DNA from: Pleomorphomonas sp. NRK KF1
Lineage (GTDB): Bacteria; Pseudomonadota; Alphaproteobacteria; Rhizobiales; Pleomorphomonadaceae
Assembly: GCF_023721755.1 (NCBI RefSeq)
Contig: NZ_JAMDLH010000001.1
Location: 124,001-188,000 of the forward strand
Length of the DNA stretch: 64,000 bases
Direction of reading: 5' to 3'
In this document: positions 1-8,565 of the stretch, one piece after another
Position numbering within the stretch: the first letter of the stretch is position 1
Layout of the letters: each line of letters starts with the position of its first letter
The notes under the pieces: generated by a model
What the model was told of the DNA's origin: nothing
What the model saw: only the letters and a program-made list of their open reading frames with translations
The model's database searches: none
Program-made: the position numbers and the translations under genes

Positions 1-236
1 TCGGTCTCCGCGGCCTCGGTGGCCGGGCGGCTGTAACAGACCTTCGGTGTCACGCGCAGCGTACCAAAGCGGACGGTCTCGTCGACGTAGACGTCGAAAT
101 CGATCGTCCGACCGGTGATCTTGTCGAGCCCGGTGAAGACGGCCACCTTGTTGGCGATCTTCTCGGCGGCGGCCGGGCCGGCGAGGGCGGTCGTCAGCCC
201 GAAGGCGGCAAGCGGGAGAAGAAACTTGATCGTCAT
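1..236 (-). CDS. DUF2155 domain protein (3' end cut by window edge)
   Basis: The first 78 codons are present. They open with a signal peptide (MTIKFLLPLAAFGLTTALAG, then an AAA-type cleavage region), followed by the conserved DUF2155 core with VAVFTGLDKITGR, FDVYVDETVRFG and VTPKVCYSRP. This is a small periplasmic or envelope family of alphaproteobacteria with no assigned activity. In many alphaproteobacteria it sits directly beside the NDUFA12-like gene. Here a nucleoside hydrolase gene separates the two. The ATG at 236 is the natural start because the signal peptide begins there. Confidence 0.85.
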   Translation of the reverse strand, partial: MTIKFLLPLAAFGLTTALAGPAAAEKIANKVAVFTGLDKITGRTIDFDVYVDETVRFGTLRVTPKVCYSRPATEAAET

Positions 237-334
237 GGATGGCGTCTGCTGGCGTGGGCTGGGGACTTGCCGCGATGGTGCGGGGCCTTGCGGCACCCAA
301 CACGCCAAATGCGGCAAGCTCTGGGCATCCCTTA

Positions 335-1279
335 TCAGGGCAGGCGTCGGAATGCTTCCAGAATCAACTCGAAAAAGCCGTCGGCGTCGATTTTGGTGAT
401 CCAGGTGGCGTTCTTCTCGCGCCCGGTCACCGACCAGCGATCGACCACGGTCTGGCCAAAGCACAGGCCGGGCGTGGTTTCGATCTCGACGTTGACGAAC
501 TTGCCTTCGAACAACTCGGGCTTGAGCAGGTAGGCGATGGTGGTCGGATCATGCAGCGGACCGCCGTCCGAGCCGTATTTCTGCTCGTCGAAGCGCTCAT
601 AGAACGACAGGAGTCCGACGAACGCTTCGGCGGCCTTGCGCTTCAGCGCTGCGAGGTCGGCAAGCCAGGACTTGCGGATCAGAGCCTGATGGGTGACGTC
701 GAGCGACATCACCACGATTTCGGCGCCCGAACGGAACACGCGCTGGGCCGCGTGGGGATCGACCCAGATGTTGAACTCGGCGGCGGGCGTCGAGTTGCCG
801 CCTTCGATGTTGGCGCCGCCCATCAGCACGATCTTGTCGAGCCGGGTCGCGATGCGCGGCTCCCGGGCGATCGCCAGGGCGACGTTGGTGAGTGGGCCGA
901 GCGGCACCAGGGTCACCGACTTCTCCGGCCGGCTCATCACCGTCTCGACGATGAAGTCCGGCGCGAACTCGGGACGAAGCGGCGTCACGGGATCAGGAAA
1001 GGTCCAGCCGTTGAGTCCGGTCTCGCCGTGAACGTACTCGGCCGTCTCGAGCTTGACCGCGAACGGAGCCGATGCGCCGGCGAATACCGGCACGTCGGTA
1101 CGACCGATGAGTTCGAGGAGCTTCAGCGCATTGGTCGACGTCTTGGCAAGGCCGACGTTGCCGGCGACGGTGGTGATGCCCAGCACGTCGATCTCTTGCG
1201 GAAAGGCGAGCGCCAGCATGAAGGCGACGGCATCGTCCTGACCGGGATCCGTATCGATGATGATCGAGCGTGGAGACAT
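335..1279 (-). CDS. Inosine/uridine-preferring nucleoside hydrolase family protein
   Basis: Predicted 314 aa. The N-terminus carries the calcium-binding family signature IIIDTDPGQDDAVA. Other family blocks follow: VLGITTVAGNVG, VPVFAGA, LVPLGPLTNVALA, IVLMGGA, AEFNIWVDPHAA and LHDPTTIAYLL. The family hydrolyses the N-glycosidic bond of ribonucleosides in cytosolic purine or pyrimidine salvage; base preference cannot be read from sequence. The ATG at 1279 is preferred because GGAGG lies about 9 nt upstream. The in-frame ATG at 1288 sits directly on that GGAGG, with no spacing. It lies between the NDUFA12-like and DUF2155 genes, with a terminator between it and the NDUFA12-like gene, so it probably has its own promoter. 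Confidence 0.93.
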   Translation of the reverse strand: MSPRSIIIDTDPGQDDAVAFMLALAFPQEIDVLGITTVAGNVGLAKTSTNALKLLELIGRTDVPVFAGASAPFAVKLETAEYVHGETGLNGWTFPDPVTPLRPEFAPDFIVETVMSRPEKSVTLVPLGPLTNVALAIAREPRIATRLDKIVLMGGANIEGGNSTPAAEFNIWVDPHAAQRVFRSGAEIVVMSLDVTHQALIRKSWLADLAALKRKAAEAFVGLLSFYERFDEQKYGSDGGPLHDPTTIAYLLKPELFEGKFVNVEIETTPGLCFGQTVVDRWSVTGREKNATWITKIDADGFFELILEAFRRLP

Positions 1280-1410
1280 CCGAACCATTCCTCCGTTCAC
1301 CGCCAACCGAAGTAGCGGTTGTTCTAACCTCTTTGAATCGCGACCTTATCCGCATCGACTGGGGGAGTCCAACGGCGTCGGTTCCACCGGGTGGCTTTTC
1401 CGCCGCCCAA

Positions 1411-1440
1411 TGAAAAACGGGACGGAGCAATCCGTCCCGT
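1411..1440 (-). terminator. Rho-independent terminator behind the NDUFA12-like gene
   Basis: Perfect 10-bp stem (ACGGGACGGA / TCCGTCCCGT) with a four-base loop at 1427-1430. Read on the minus strand it is followed by TTTTTCA. It lies 30 nt past the NDUFA12-like stop codon. Confidence 0.85.
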
Positions 1441-1470
1441 CGTCGATCCGCTGCTGTCCTCGAGCACCTG

Positions 1471-1863
1471 TCAGGAGCCGGGTGTCCAGGCGTCGTAATC
1501 GCCGCTGACGACGGGGCGCCCTTCGGCCGAGGCAAGCGATCCCTTGGGGCGATAGGCCGCGGCCGTTCCGGTCATGTTGGGCTTGTGAGGCTTCTGCCAA
1601 TCGCGCCGACGATAAGACTCGGCGGTCGGCGGCGTGTCGACACGGTGATGCATCCAGCCATGCCAGTCGGCGGTGATTTTCGAGGCGTCGGCTTCGCCCT
1701 TGTAGATCACCCAGCGACGCGCGCCGCCCTTGGTCTGATAGTAGATGTTGCCGAACTCGTCCTCGCCGACGCGCTGGCCCTTCCGCCAGGTGTAGAAGCG
1801 GGTACCGAGGGTCTGCCCGTTCCACCAGGTGAAGACTTCGGTCAGCAGTTCCTTGAAGGTCAT
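1471..1863 (-). CDS. NADH:ubiquinone oxidoreductase subunit NDUFA12-like (B17.2) protein
   Basis: About 130 aa. It has the conserved family core TWWNGQTLGTRFYTWRKG, VGEDEFGNIYYQ, RRWVIYKG, WHGWMHHRVDTPPT, KPHKPNMTGTAAAYRPKGSL and a YDAWTPG end. In alphaproteobacteria and mitochondria this is an accessory subunit of respiratory complex I on the matrix/cytoplasmic side. The start is uncertain. ATG at 1863 gives a typical N-terminus (MTFKELLTEVF). ATG at 1878 and GTG at 1911 are in frame, and none has a strong Shine-Dalgarno sequence. The main nuo operon is not in the window. Confidence 0.92.
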   Translation of the reverse strand: MTFKELLTEVFTWWNGQTLGTRFYTWRKGQRVGEDEFGNIYYQTKGGARRWVIYKGEADASKITADWHGWMHHRVDTPPTAESYRRRDWQKPHKPNMTGTAAAYRPKGSLASAEGRPVVSGDYDAWTPGS

Positions 1864-1986
1864 GATCTTCGAACCCATCGCACCGGCGCGACCGACGGTC
1901 TCGCCATCCACGTAGTTGCGCGGACTATGGCGAGGCGGCGGGGTCTTGTCCAGAGCCGGAAGGGGGCTTTTTGGGAGCGGCGTTGA

Positions 1987-2715
1987 TCAACCTCGGCGGA
2001 GAGCCGTCCAGGCCGGACTGACCGCCGCCGGCTTCCGCTCGCCTTCACCCTCGGTCGGCTTGAGGCCGGCCTTGCGCTCGAGCTGTTCTTTGGTGCGCAG
2101 GAAAGCCTGCCACTGGTCGGCGGGCATGTTGCCGTTCTCGGCCGCCGCCGGCGGAGCGGCGGGGGGCGGTGCGCCGTCCGGCTTGCGAACCGGCTTGGTC
2201 GTCGCCGCCTTGCGCACGGCGGCGGCCCGCTCCTTTTGCGCCATCATGGTTTCGCGGACCCCTTCGATCTCGAAGGCGCCGCGCGGGCCCAGAACCAGCT
2301 CGCGCTGGTCGCGCTGCAGCCAGCTGATGCGTTCTTGCAGTACCGCCGGCGAGATGGGCTTGACCACGATCAGGTTGGCGCCCGCGCCCATCGCCCTGTC
2401 GATGACGGCTCGCGTCGGCGTGGCAGTCAGGATGATGACCGGGACGTAGCAGAGTGGCTCCATGAAACGGGCGCGCACCATGCGAAGCAACTGGTGCCCG
2501 CTGACGAGGCCCGCCTTCCATTCGCAGATGATGAGATTGGGCGGCTCGTGCAGCATGGCGTGCAACGCTGTCTCGGTACTGTCGAACAGCCGGACGCGCC
2601 GCACCTTCATGGCGTTCAGCATGGAGCGAACGATGCCCTGCATGGTCTTGGAATCGTCGATGACCGCGACATCCAGCAGCTCGTTGGGAACGGCATAGGT
2701 GGCGTGGTGAGGCAT
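1987..2715 (-). CDS. Response-regulator receiver-domain protein with Glu at the phospho-acceptor site
   Basis: 242 aa. Residues about 14-130 form a CheY-like receiver with acidic pair Asp20/Asp21, conserved Thr97 and Lys119 (IVVKP). The position that normally holds the phosphorylated Asp reads IICEWKAG, so residue 65 is Glu. The rest (about 135-242) is a charged, Pro/Ala-rich tail with no recognised output domain. Stand-alone receivers act by protein contact in signalling; a Glu can mimic the phosphorylated state, so this one may be constitutively active or unphosphorylated (inference). No histidine kinase gene is nearby. ATG at 2715 fits the domain start. Confidence 0.85.
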   Translation of the reverse strand: MPHHATYAVPNELLDVAVIDDSKTMQGIVRSMLNAMKVRRVRLFDSTETALHAMLHEPPNLIICEWKAGLVSGHQLLRMVRARFMEPLCYVPVIILTATPTRAVIDRAMGAGANLIVVKPISPAVLQERISWLQRDQRELVLGPRGAFEIEGVRETMMAQKERAAAVRKAATTKPVRKPDGAPPPAAPPAAAENGNMPADQWQAFLRTKEQLERKAGLKPTEGEGERKPAAVSPAWTALRRG

Positions 2716-3200
2716 GTCGCGTCGGCTCCGGAACTCGTATGTGTCGGCGCGCGTTGTCAGGATGCGTGGCCGAATTTTCAGTGCGACGAGCAGACCACAA
2801 AAGCCTCAAGAACCCTTGAATCGATATGGTTGAGGCCGTCTGAATCCCTCCTTTCCAAGTCGAGGGAAAAATCCGGGTTTTCTATATATGGTATGTGCAT
2901 ATCAATTCTGCGCTACATGATGTTGTCATGTGCGTATGATTGGCCTACCATCTTTTGGTGGCCATGGTGAGTCCGTCTTGGCTTTTCGAGCAGGATCGAA
3001 AGGCGCGCCGCGTGTCTGTTCGTCGGGCGAGTGCCCGCGAGAGTCGGCCTTCGGATGCTCGGCGAATCGGTTGCCGGCAAAGCTCCGTCAAGACGGAATC
3101 ACTCATCGGTGCGTGAAAACCGAACTGGTTGCCGAAGCCTGTTGAAAGCTTCCGAAGTTTGGGGAAAACGCATTAACACTTAATTTACGGAATCGGCGGA
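2716..3200. other. Gene-free spacer upstream of nrdJ
   Basis: No convincing coding sequence is seen. An AT-rich stretch at 2880-2940 (including TATATATGG and a 6-bp inverted repeat ACATGA/TCATGT at 2915-2931) may hold the promoter of the divergent receiver gene. A cobalamin riboswitch would make sense before a B12 enzyme, but I could not find a B12-box-like element here. Confidence 0.4.
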
Positions 3201-3249
3201 ACCCTACATGTAGGGGCCAGTTGATGGATGCGGACACTAGATGAAGTGC
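3201..3249 (+). promoter_or_regulatory. Tandem candidate NrdR boxes upstream of nrdJ
   Basis: Two 16-bp palindromes, ACCCTACATGTAGGGG at 3201-3216 and ACACTAGATGAAGTGC at 3234-3249, resemble the NrdR box consensus ACAC-W-ATAT-N-T-W-GTGT. They lie 33 bp apart, close to three helical turns, which is the usual paired arrangement for this ribonucleotide reductase repressor. The second box starts 144 bp before the nrdJ start codon. NrdR itself is not in the window. Confidence 0.65.
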
Positions 3250-3377
3250 GGGGCCGGCGAATGACCGGAATCCCGCGCCATTCGGCAAATGGTGTGCGCG
3301 GACGTAAAATGGACCGAATAGGATCGACGGAGCGCGCCCCGGAGGTGTGTTTCCAGCAAATTTCAAGGGGCTAACCA

Positions 3378-6300
3378 ATGTTGTTCGAGCGGCGCTTTAC
3401 CAAGGAAGGGCACTCGCCATACGACGGAATCGAGTTCCGCGTGGCGGTCAGCGAGATCCGCAATCCCGACGGGTCCGTCGTCTTCCGCGCCGCCGATATC
3501 CACGTGCCCGCCGCCTGGAGTCAGGTGGCGAGCGACATCCTCGCCCAGAAGTATTTCCGCAAGGCCGGCGTGCCGGCGGTGCTGAAGCGCGTCGAGGAGA
3601 ACTCCGTTCCCTCGTGGCTGTGGCGCTCCGTGCCCGACGAAGAGGCGCTCGCCAAGCTGCCGGAGGGCGAGCGCATCATCGGCGAAACCGACGCGCGGCA
3701 GGTGTTCGACCGCCTTGCCGGCACCTGGACCTATTGGGGCTGGAAGGCCGGCCACTTCTCGTCGGAAGAGGCGGCGCACGCCTTCCACGACGAACTTCGC
3801 TACATGCTCGCCACCCAGCGCGTCGCTCCGAACTCGCCGCAGTGGTTCAACACCGGCCTTCACTGGGCCTACGGCATCGACGGTCCGAGCCAGGGCCACT
3901 ATTACGTCGACTTCAAGACCGGCAAGCTCGTGCGCTCGGCAACCGCCTACGAGCATCCCCAGCCGCATGCCTGCTTCATCCAGTCGGTCGAGGACGATCT
4001 CGTCAACGAAAGCGGCATCATGGACCTTTGGGTTCGCGAAGCGCGTCTCTTCAAATACGGCTCCGGCACCGGCTCCAACTTCTCCAAGCTGAGGGGCGAG
4101 GGCGAGAAGCTGGCCGGCGGCGGCAAGTCGTCGGGCCTGATGAGCTTCCTGAAGATCGGCGACCGCGCCGCCGGTGCCATCAAGTCGGGCGGCACGACGC
4201 GCCGCGCCGCCAAGATGGTGGTGGTCGACATCGACCATCCGGATATCGAGCAGTACATCAACTGGAAGGTCAAGGAAGAGCAGAAGGTCGCGGCGCTGGT
4301 CACCGGCTCCAAGATCTGCTCCAAGCACCTGACCGCGATCATGGCGGCGATCACCGCCGAGGAAGCATCGGGCGACGACCGCTTCGACCCGCTGAAGAAC
4401 CACGCCCTGAAGCGCGAGCTGCGCGCCGCCAAGAGGGCGCTGGTGCCGGAGAACTACATCCGCCGCGTCATCCAGTTCGCCAAGCAGGGCTATACCTCGA
4501 TCGAGTTCCCGGTCTACGACACCGACTGGGATTCCGAGGCCTATCTGACCGTCGCCGGCCAGAACTCCAACAACTCGGTGCGCGTCACCGACGCCTTCCT
4601 CCGCGCGGTCGAGACCGGCGGCAAGTGGAACCTGACCGCCCGCAAGGACGGCCGCACCGTCAAGACGCTCGAAGCGTCGGACCTCTGGGAAAAGGTTGGC
4701 TACGCTGCCTGGGCGTCCGCCGATCCGGGCATCCAGTATCACACGACCATCAACGACTGGCATACCTGCCCGCAGTCGGGTGAGATCCGCGCTTCCAATC
4801 CGTGCTCGGAATACATGTTCCTGGACGACACGGCCTGCAATCTCGCCTCCGTCAACCTGTTGCCCTTCCTCAACGCCGACAAGAGCTTCGACGTCGAGGG
4901 CTTCAAGCATGTCTGCCGCCTTTGGACGGTCGTCCTCGAGACGTCGGTGACCATGGCGCAGTTCCCCTCGCGCCAGATCGCCCAGCTCTCCTACGAGTTC
5001 CGCACCCTGGGCCTCGGCTACGCCAACATTGGCGGCCTCCTGATGTCCTCCGGAATCCCCTATGACAGCGCCGAGGGCCGCGCCATCTGCGGCGCCATCA
5101 GCGCCGTGATGACCGGTGTCGCCTATGCCACCTCGGCCGAGATGGCCAAGGAGCTTGGGCCGTTCCCGGGCTACAAGAAGAACGCCCAGGACATGCTGCG
5201 CGTCATCCGCAACCATCGCCTCGCCGCCCACGGCAAGGCGACCGGCTACGAGAAGCTCAACACGCTGCCGGTGCCGCTCGACCATGGTTCGATCAAGGAC
5301 AAGCCGCTGCTCGACGCTGCGGTCGCCTCCTGGGATTCCGCGCTCGCCCTCGGCGAGAAGCACGGCTATCGAAACGCTCAGGTCTCGGTGATCGCCCCGA
5401 CGGGCACCATCGGTCTGGTCATGGACTGCGACACCACCGGCATCGAGCCCGACTTCGCGCTGGTGAAGTTCAAGAAGCTGGCCGGCGGCGGCTACTTCAA
5501 GATCATCAACCGCGCCGTGCCGGAAGCCCTGCGCACGCTCGGCTATTCGGAAAGCCAGATTGCCGAGATCGAGGCCTATGCCGTCGGACATGCCTCCATC
5601 GATCAGGCGCCGGCGGTCAACCCCGGCTCGCTGCGCGCCAAGGGCATGTCGGACGCCGCCATCGACAAGGTGAAGGGCAGCCTCAAGAGCGCCTTCGACA
5701 TCAAGTTCGTGTTCAACCGCTGGACGCTCGGCGACGACGAGATGAAGAAGCTCGGCGTCAGCGACGCCCAGATGAATGATCCGGCCTTCGAGCTGCTCGC
5801 CCATCTCGGTTTCTCCAAGGCCGACATCGAGGCCGCCAACACGCATGTCTGCGGCGCCATGACGCTGGAAGGCGCACCGCACCTCAAGGCCGAGCACCTG
5901 CCGGTGTTCGACTGCGCCAACCCCTGCGGCCGCATCGGCAAGCGTTTCCTGTCGGTCGAGAGCCACATCCGCATGATGGCGGCCGCCCAGCCGTTCATCT
6001 CGGGTGCCATCTCCAAGACCATCAACATGCCGAACGACGCCACCGTCGAGGACTGCAAGGAAGCCTACATGCTGTCCTGGCGTCTGGCGCTCAAGGCCAA
6101 CGCGCTCTATCGCGACGGCTCCAAGCTCAGCCAGCCGCTGAACTCGCAGCTGCTCGCCGATGACGACGACGAGGCCGAGGATGCCGCCGAGGCGCTGGCC
6201 GCCCTGCCGGCCGCTGCCCGCGCGGCGCTGATCTCCGAGAAGATCGTCGAGCGTATCGTCGAGAAGCACGTGCGCGACCGCGAACAGGAGAAGCTGCCGA

Positions 6301-7082
6301 CCCGTCGCAAGGGCTACACCCAGAAGGCCAAGATCGGCGGTCACACGCTGTTCCTGCGCACCGGCGAGTATGATGACGGCCGCCTCGGCGAGATCTTCAT
6401 CGACATGAACAAGGAAGGTTCGGCGCTCCGGGCCCTCCTCAACAACTTCGCCATCTCGGTGTCGCTCGGCCTGCAGTGGGGCGTGCCGCTCGAAGAGTAT
6501 GTCGACGCCTTCACCTTCACCCGCTTCGAGCCGGCGGGCATGGTGCAGGGCAACGAGATGATCAAGAACGCCACGTCGATCCTCGACTACGTGTTCCGCG
6601 AACTCGCCGTGTCCTACCTCGGCCGCTACGAGCTGGCGCATGTGGTGCCGGACGATCTCAAGCCGTCGGGTGGCGAGGGCAGGGACACCAGTGGTCGCGG
6701 TGGCGATGCGGTGGTCTCCAAGGGCCTCGTGCGCGGCAAGCAACTGAAGCTCGTCTCCGCCACGCCCGATCCCAAGGGTTCGGCCGGTGCCGGCGCGACC
6801 GGCGCCAACGTCTCGGCCTTTGCCTCGGCCCGCGCCAGCGCGGCGGTGACCGGCGTCGGCGGCTCTGCCGCCACCGCCTTCCGCCGCGATGCCGAAGAAG
6901 CCCCCGCGCCGTCGTCGGTCGGCTCGACGCAGGCCCAGCCCGACTACGCCACCCGCGTCGCCCACGCCCGCATGAAGGGCTACGAAGGCGAGTCGTGCTC
7001 GGAGTGCGGCAACTTCACCATGGTCCGCAACGGCACCTGCCTGAAGTGCGACACCTGTGGCTCGACGAGCGGCTGCAGCTGA
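3378..7082 (+). CDS. nrdJ: Adenosylcobalamin-dependent (class II) ribonucleoside reductase
   Basis: 1234 aa, the long alphaproteobacterial form. It reduces ribonucleotides to deoxyribonucleotides in the cytosol, using adenosylcobalamin to generate the thiyl radical, so DNA precursor supply does not need oxygen or an iron centre. The active-site region [20 protein letters not shown] lies near residues 472-491. A Gly/Ala/Ser-rich linker (about 1105-1180) leads to a C-terminal zinc-finger-like cysteine cluster at Cys1207, 1210, 1221, 1224, 1227 and 1233. The ATG at 3378 follows AAGGGG by 8 nt. It is monocistronic, with NrdR-like boxes upstream and a strong terminator downstream. A decayed copy of its 3' end lies 0.5 kb further on. 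Confidence 0.97.
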   Translation: MLFERRFTKEGHSPYDGIEFRVAVSEIRNPDGSVVFRAADIHVPAAWSQVASDILAQKYFRKAGVPAVLKRVEENSVPSWLWRSVPDEEALAKLPEGERIIGETDARQVFDRLAGTWTYWGWKAGHFSSEEAAHAFHDELRYMLATQRVAPNSPQWFNTGLHWAYGIDGPSQGHYYVDFKTGKLVRSATAYEHPQPHACFIQSVEDDLVNESGIMDLWVREARLFKYGSGTGSNFSKLRGEGEKLAGGGKSSGLMSFLKIGDRAAGAIKSGGTTRRAAKMVVVDIDHPDIEQYINWKVKEEQKVAALVTGSKICSKHLTAIMAAITAEEASGDDRFDPLKNHALKRELRAAKRALVPENYIRRVIQFAKQGYTSIEFPVYDTDWDSEAYLTVAGQNSNNSVRVTDAFLRAVETGGKWNLTARKDGRTVKTLEASDLWEKVGYAAWASADPGIQYHTTINDWHTCPQSGEIRASNPCSEYMFLDDTACNLASVNLLPFLNADKSFDVEGFKHVCRLWTVVLETSVTMAQFPSRQIAQLSYEFRTLGLGYANIGGLLMSSGIPYDSAEGRAICGAISAVMTGVAYATSAEMAKELGPFPGYKKNAQDMLRVIRNHRLAAHGKATGYEKLNTLPVPLDHGSIKDKPLLDAAVASWDSALALGEKHGYRNAQVSVIAPTGTIGLVMDCDTTGIEPDFALVKFKKLAGGGYFKIINRAVPEALRTLGYSESQIAEIEAYAVGHASIDQAPAVNPGSLRAKGMSDAAIDKVKGSLKSAFDIKFVFNRWTLGDDEMKKLGVSDAQMNDPAFELLAHLGFSKADIEAANTHVCGAMTLEGAPHLKAEHLPVFDCANPCGRIGKRFLSVESHIRMMAAAQPFISGAISKTINMPNDATVEDCKEAYMLSWRLALKANALYRDGSKLSQPLNSQLLADDDDEAEDAAEALAALPAAARAALISEKIVERIVEKHVRDREQEKLPTRRKGYTQKAKIGGHTLFLRTGEYDDGRLGEIFIDMNKEGSALRALLNNFAISVSLGLQWGVPLEEYVDAFTFTRFEPAGMVQGNEMIKNATSILDYVFRELAVSYLGRYELAHVVPDDLKPSGGEGRDTSGRGGDAVVSKGLVRGKQLKLVSATPDPKGSAGAGATGANVSAFASARASAAVTGVGGSAATAFRRDAEEAPAPSSVGSTQAQPDYATRVAHARMKGYEGESCSECGNFTMVRNGTCLKCDTCGSTSGCS

Positions 7083-7114
7083 TCGGACGTCTTTGAACAG
7101 GCAGTACAGTTGGG

Positions 7115-7146
7115 AGCCCCGGATCGATCGATCCGGGGCTTCTTTC
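7115..7146 (+). terminator. Terminator of nrdJ
   Basis: Perfect 26-nt self-complementary stretch at 7115-7140, arms starting AGCCCCGGATCGAT, followed by TCTTTC. It begins 32 nt after the nrdJ stop codon. The 7147-7410 stretch after it holds no gene that I can support, only a short AAGTAC/GTACTT inverted repeat at 7237-7250. Confidence 0.85.
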
Positions 7147-7410
7147 ATGTCGGCTCGGACCAAGCCTCGATCATGACAATCTGGTAGGTACGGCTGTGGC
7201 AGTAGAGAAGGGCGCGTGCGCCAGAGCTGACTATGTAAGTACTTGTACTTGTTTTGGAAAAACTAGTCGAAACCCTGGAACCATCGACCTGGCGAGTTGT
7301 TTGTAACTCGGTGCGGCGATTAGCTGAGGAGGGCGGGCGCCGTTCTGCGCTTTGTCAGGATCGCCTCATCGGGTCCGCAAAGGCGGCGTTTGTTCGGGAG
7401 ATGTCATAAA

Positions 7411-7713
7411 ATGCAAGCCTCATTGCTCAATCCTGTGGTGCAAGTGGCAGAAGCCATCCCCACTGATGAGGGGCTTCGCTTCGGGGCGGCCTACGGAGAC
7501 CTTCTGGAAGTCTGCCGTCACATGGAGATCAAGCAGAATATCGGCCGCCAGGTGATCGTCAGAGCGCTTCTGGCAACGGTCGAGACGTTGCGGAATCTTC
7601 CGGAAGGCTCGGTCGAAACGGCTTTACGCCGCAACGCCCAGGAGGCCTTGGTGCCGTTGTCCTCGGCTCCACGCGGGCCCAGCGCAACTACGCGACCGGC
7701 GTCGCCCGCGTGA
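7411..7713 (+). CDS. Small hypothetical ORF whose C-terminus derives from the nrdJ remnant
   Basis: 100 codons. Residues 1-69 are a predicted helical sequence (for example DLLEVCRHMEIKQNIGRQVI) that I do not recognise. From about residue 70 (TALRRNAQEAL) the sequence parallels Nrd[12 protein letters not shown]. It then leaves the NrdJ frame through a one-base loss and stops. A GGGAG lies 10 nt before the ATG. It may be a real small protein extended into the duplicated segment, or a chance frame created by the rearrangement. Confidence 0.35.
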   Translation: MQASLLNPVVQVAEAIPTDEGLRFGAAYGDLLEVCRHMEIKQNIGRQVIVRALLATVETLRNLPEGSVETALRRNAQEALVPLSSAPRGPSATTRPASPA

Positions 7714-7821
7714 ATGACTGCGAAGGCAAGTCCTGCTGGGAGTGCGGCAACTTCACCATGGTCCGCAACGGCACCTGCCTGACGTGCGAGACCCTGCGGC
7801 TCGACGATCGGCTGTAATTGA
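7618..7821 (+). pseudogene. Decayed duplicate of the nrdJ 3' end
   Basis: This stretch aligns base for base with about 6870-7082, the last 70 codons of nrdJ. A 30-nt block encoding [10 protein letters not shown] is identical in both copies and flanked by strong similarity. Relative to the parent it has lost one base near 7661 and gained one near 7793, so the zinc-finger frame ([19 protein letters not shown]) is no longer continuous, and there is no start codon of its own. A weaker terminator-like hairpin follows at the same relative position as in the parent. Confidence 0.85.
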
Positions 7822-7852
7822 TGTGATACGCAGCTAAAGATGTAGATACCTA

Positions 7853-7881
7853 AAACCCCGGAGCATTCCATCCGGGTTTCG
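7853..7881 (+). terminator. Terminator-like hairpin after the nrdJ remnant
   Basis: AAACCCCGGA (7853-7862) pairs with TCCGGGTTT (7871-7879) across an 8-nt loop with one bulge. Position and the CCCCGGA core echo the intact nrdJ terminator, suggesting that it was duplicated with the gene end and then drifted. Confidence 0.55.
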
Positions 7882-7933
7882 CGCATCGGTCCACCTATCG
7901 CTGAGCCTACTCATGCCATCCAGGTGGCTCAAG

Positions 7934-8413
7934 ATGTCGATAAGCATTCGTCCTTTCAACCCCGGTGACGCCGAAGTGTTCCTGCGCGTTCATCATGCGG
8001 CGGTTCGTGGTATCGCGGCCAACGATTATTCCGCCTCGATCATCAACGCTTGGGCTCCCGTCATCCAGGCAGCCCACATCGAACACGTAAAAGCTGACCT
8101 GACGGGCGAGAGAATTCTTGCTCTAAGCGACGGGGAAGTCGCGGGAGTTGGAGAGGTCGCCCCAGAGCTGTCCGAGCTTCGGGCGTGCTACGTCGTGCCC
8201 GGGTTCGCTCGAAAGGGGATAGGGCGGCAAATAGTTGCCGAGCTTGAGCAGATAGCCCGCTCAAGAGGCGTGCTAAGGCTTTGGGTCGATTCATCCCTTA
8301 CCGCCGAAGCCTTCTACATGCGCTTGGGTTACTCGGTTAGGCAGCGCGGAGAACATATCTTGGGAAATGGCATCGCAATGGCCTGCGTCACGATGGAAAA
8401 AACTCTGCAATAA
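7934..8413 (+). CDS. GNAT-family N-acetyltransferase
   Basis: About 159 aa. It has the typical GNAT order: N-terminal strand SISIRPFNPGDAEVF, the core strand LRACYVVPGFARKGIGRQIV with the acetyl-CoA-binding R/Q-x-x-G-x-G/A element (RKGIGR), then LRLWVDSSLTAEAFYMRLGY near the C-terminus. This layout matches small-molecule acetyltransferases; the substrate is not inferable. The ATG at 7934 is chosen over 7913 because the fold starts immediately after it and AGGTGG lies upstream. Codon use is less GC3-biased than in flanking genes, which may indicate acquisition. Confidence 0.88.
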   Translation: MSISIRPFNPGDAEVFLRVHHAAVRGIAANDYSASIINAWAPVIQAAHIEHVKADLTGERILALSDGEVAGVGEVAPELSELRACYVVPGFARKGIGRQIVAELEQIARSRGVLRLWVDSSLTAEAFYMRLGYSVRQRGEHILGNGIAMACVTMEKTLQ

Positions 8414-8565
8414 CGCAGTTAGCCGGCCGATCGCCAACCTTCCTCTACGAAGCTGCGCGCTCTCAATCGCTCGCAGCGCCCAGTTCTGTTTGCATTGGAG
8501 CCTCATGCAGCGCAGGATTCATGATCTTGCAGATGCATACTGCAGCAACGGACAGGAGTTTTGCG

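Noticed and set aside
2930-3145. 71-codon frame upstream of nrdJ
   Set aside because: No binding site and overlaps the presumed control region; composition not coding-like.
2716-3377. Cobalamin riboswitch before nrdJ
   Set aside because: Expected for some B12 enzymes, but I could not find the B12-box core or a fitting hairpin set; NrdR boxes explain the region better.
3363-7163. Very long open frame (about 1266 codons) antisense to nrdJ
   Set aside because: In GC-rich coding DNA the complementary frame of a strongly biased gene stays open. Its translation is Arg/Ala/Gly/His-rich without family motifs, whereas nrdJ is unmistakable.
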